From: Campylobacteraceae bacterium
Lineage (GTDB): Bacteria; Campylobacterota; Campylobacteria; Campylobacterales; Campylobacteraceae
Reading direction: 5' to 3'
DNA: 6,664 bases
Assembly (NCBI GenBank): GCA_031259875.1
Contig: JAIRKW010000175.1
Location: 1-6,664 of the forward strand
The notes beneath the pieces were generated by a model. It had not been told where the DNA came from and did no database searches. It saw only the letters and a program-made list of their open reading frames with translations. Position 1 is the first letter of the stretch; each line of letters opens with the position of its first letter. This document shows, one piece after another, positions 6,572 to 6,664 of this stretch. Made by a program: the position numbers and the translations under genes.

Positions 6572-6664
6572 ATGAAGCGAGTGAGTTACAAACCTCTTTG
6601 CGAGCGATTTTATATCCCAAGACCTACTTTGATTGAGTGGCAGAAGCAACCAAAAAACGATGAT
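6572..6664 (+). CDS. Unidentified protein, N-terminus only (3' end outside window), helix-turn-helix-like
   Basis: The frame is open for 31 codons from an ATG to the window edge. It has AGGA (6560-6563) as ribosome binding site, 8 nt before the ATG, and an extended -10 promoter further upstream, so expression is plausible. The visible sequence is basic. Residues 8-24, with PLCERFYIP followed by RPTLIEW, have the look of a helix-turn-helix in which a short helix and a turn precede a recognition helix beginning PxTL..W. This resemblance is by eye only and no family is assigned. It is separated from the heme/quinone block by more than 500 nt and has its own promoter, so it is probably an independent unit. 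The length and the rest of the protein are unknown. Confidence 0.65.
   Translation, partial: MKRVSYKPLCERFYIPRPTLIEWQKQPKNDD

Noticed and set aside
1..6664. CRISPR array, tRNA/rRNA genes, insertion sequences
   Set aside because: No regularly spaced repeats, no cloverleaf-like or rRNA-like segments and no transposase-like frames were seen on either strand.

Overview
The window looks like a piece of a Campylobacterota (epsilonproteobacterial) chromosome, probably a Sulfurimonas-type relative. This rests on three things: low GC with AT-rich third positions, the tightly packed order hemA-proS-fxsA-hemC-ubiD, which I recall from Campylobacter jejuni and in part from Helicobacter pylori, and protein sequences of that flavour. 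The genus is an inference from memory and was not tested by a search.

Positions 1-6025 are one co-directional (+) block of five genes with almost no space between them. A 5'-truncated hemA (glutamyl-tRNA reductase) overlaps proS (prolyl-tRNA synthetase) by ATGA. proS abuts a GTG-started fxsA-family membrane protein. That gene overlaps hemC (hydroxymethylbilane synthase) by ATGA, and hemC is followed after 12 nt by a ubiD-family decarboxylase. The layout points to one polycistronic, translationally coupled unit. hemA and hemC are the first committed and the fourth steps of the C5 tetrapyrrole pathway. The UbiD-like enzyme is probably the decarboxylase of the futalosine menaquinone pathway. The operon would therefore tie heme and quinone supply for respiration to a tRNA synthetase and a small inner-membrane protein.

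Positions 6026-6571 contain no gene that I can support. The first part holds a long imperfect inverted repeat (6101-6216) able to fold into a hairpin of about 30 base pairs, followed by a T8 run. The rest is extremely AT-rich and ends in short palindromes and a good extended -10 promoter (6533-6541).

At 6572 a new gene begins and runs off the window. Only 31 codons are visible. They read like the start of a small helix-turn-helix-type protein, but no family can be assigned.

Most of the window is ordinary core metabolism. The points most worth a second look are the long hairpin, an apparent internal duplication in the UbiD C-terminal region, and the unidentified gene at the right edge.
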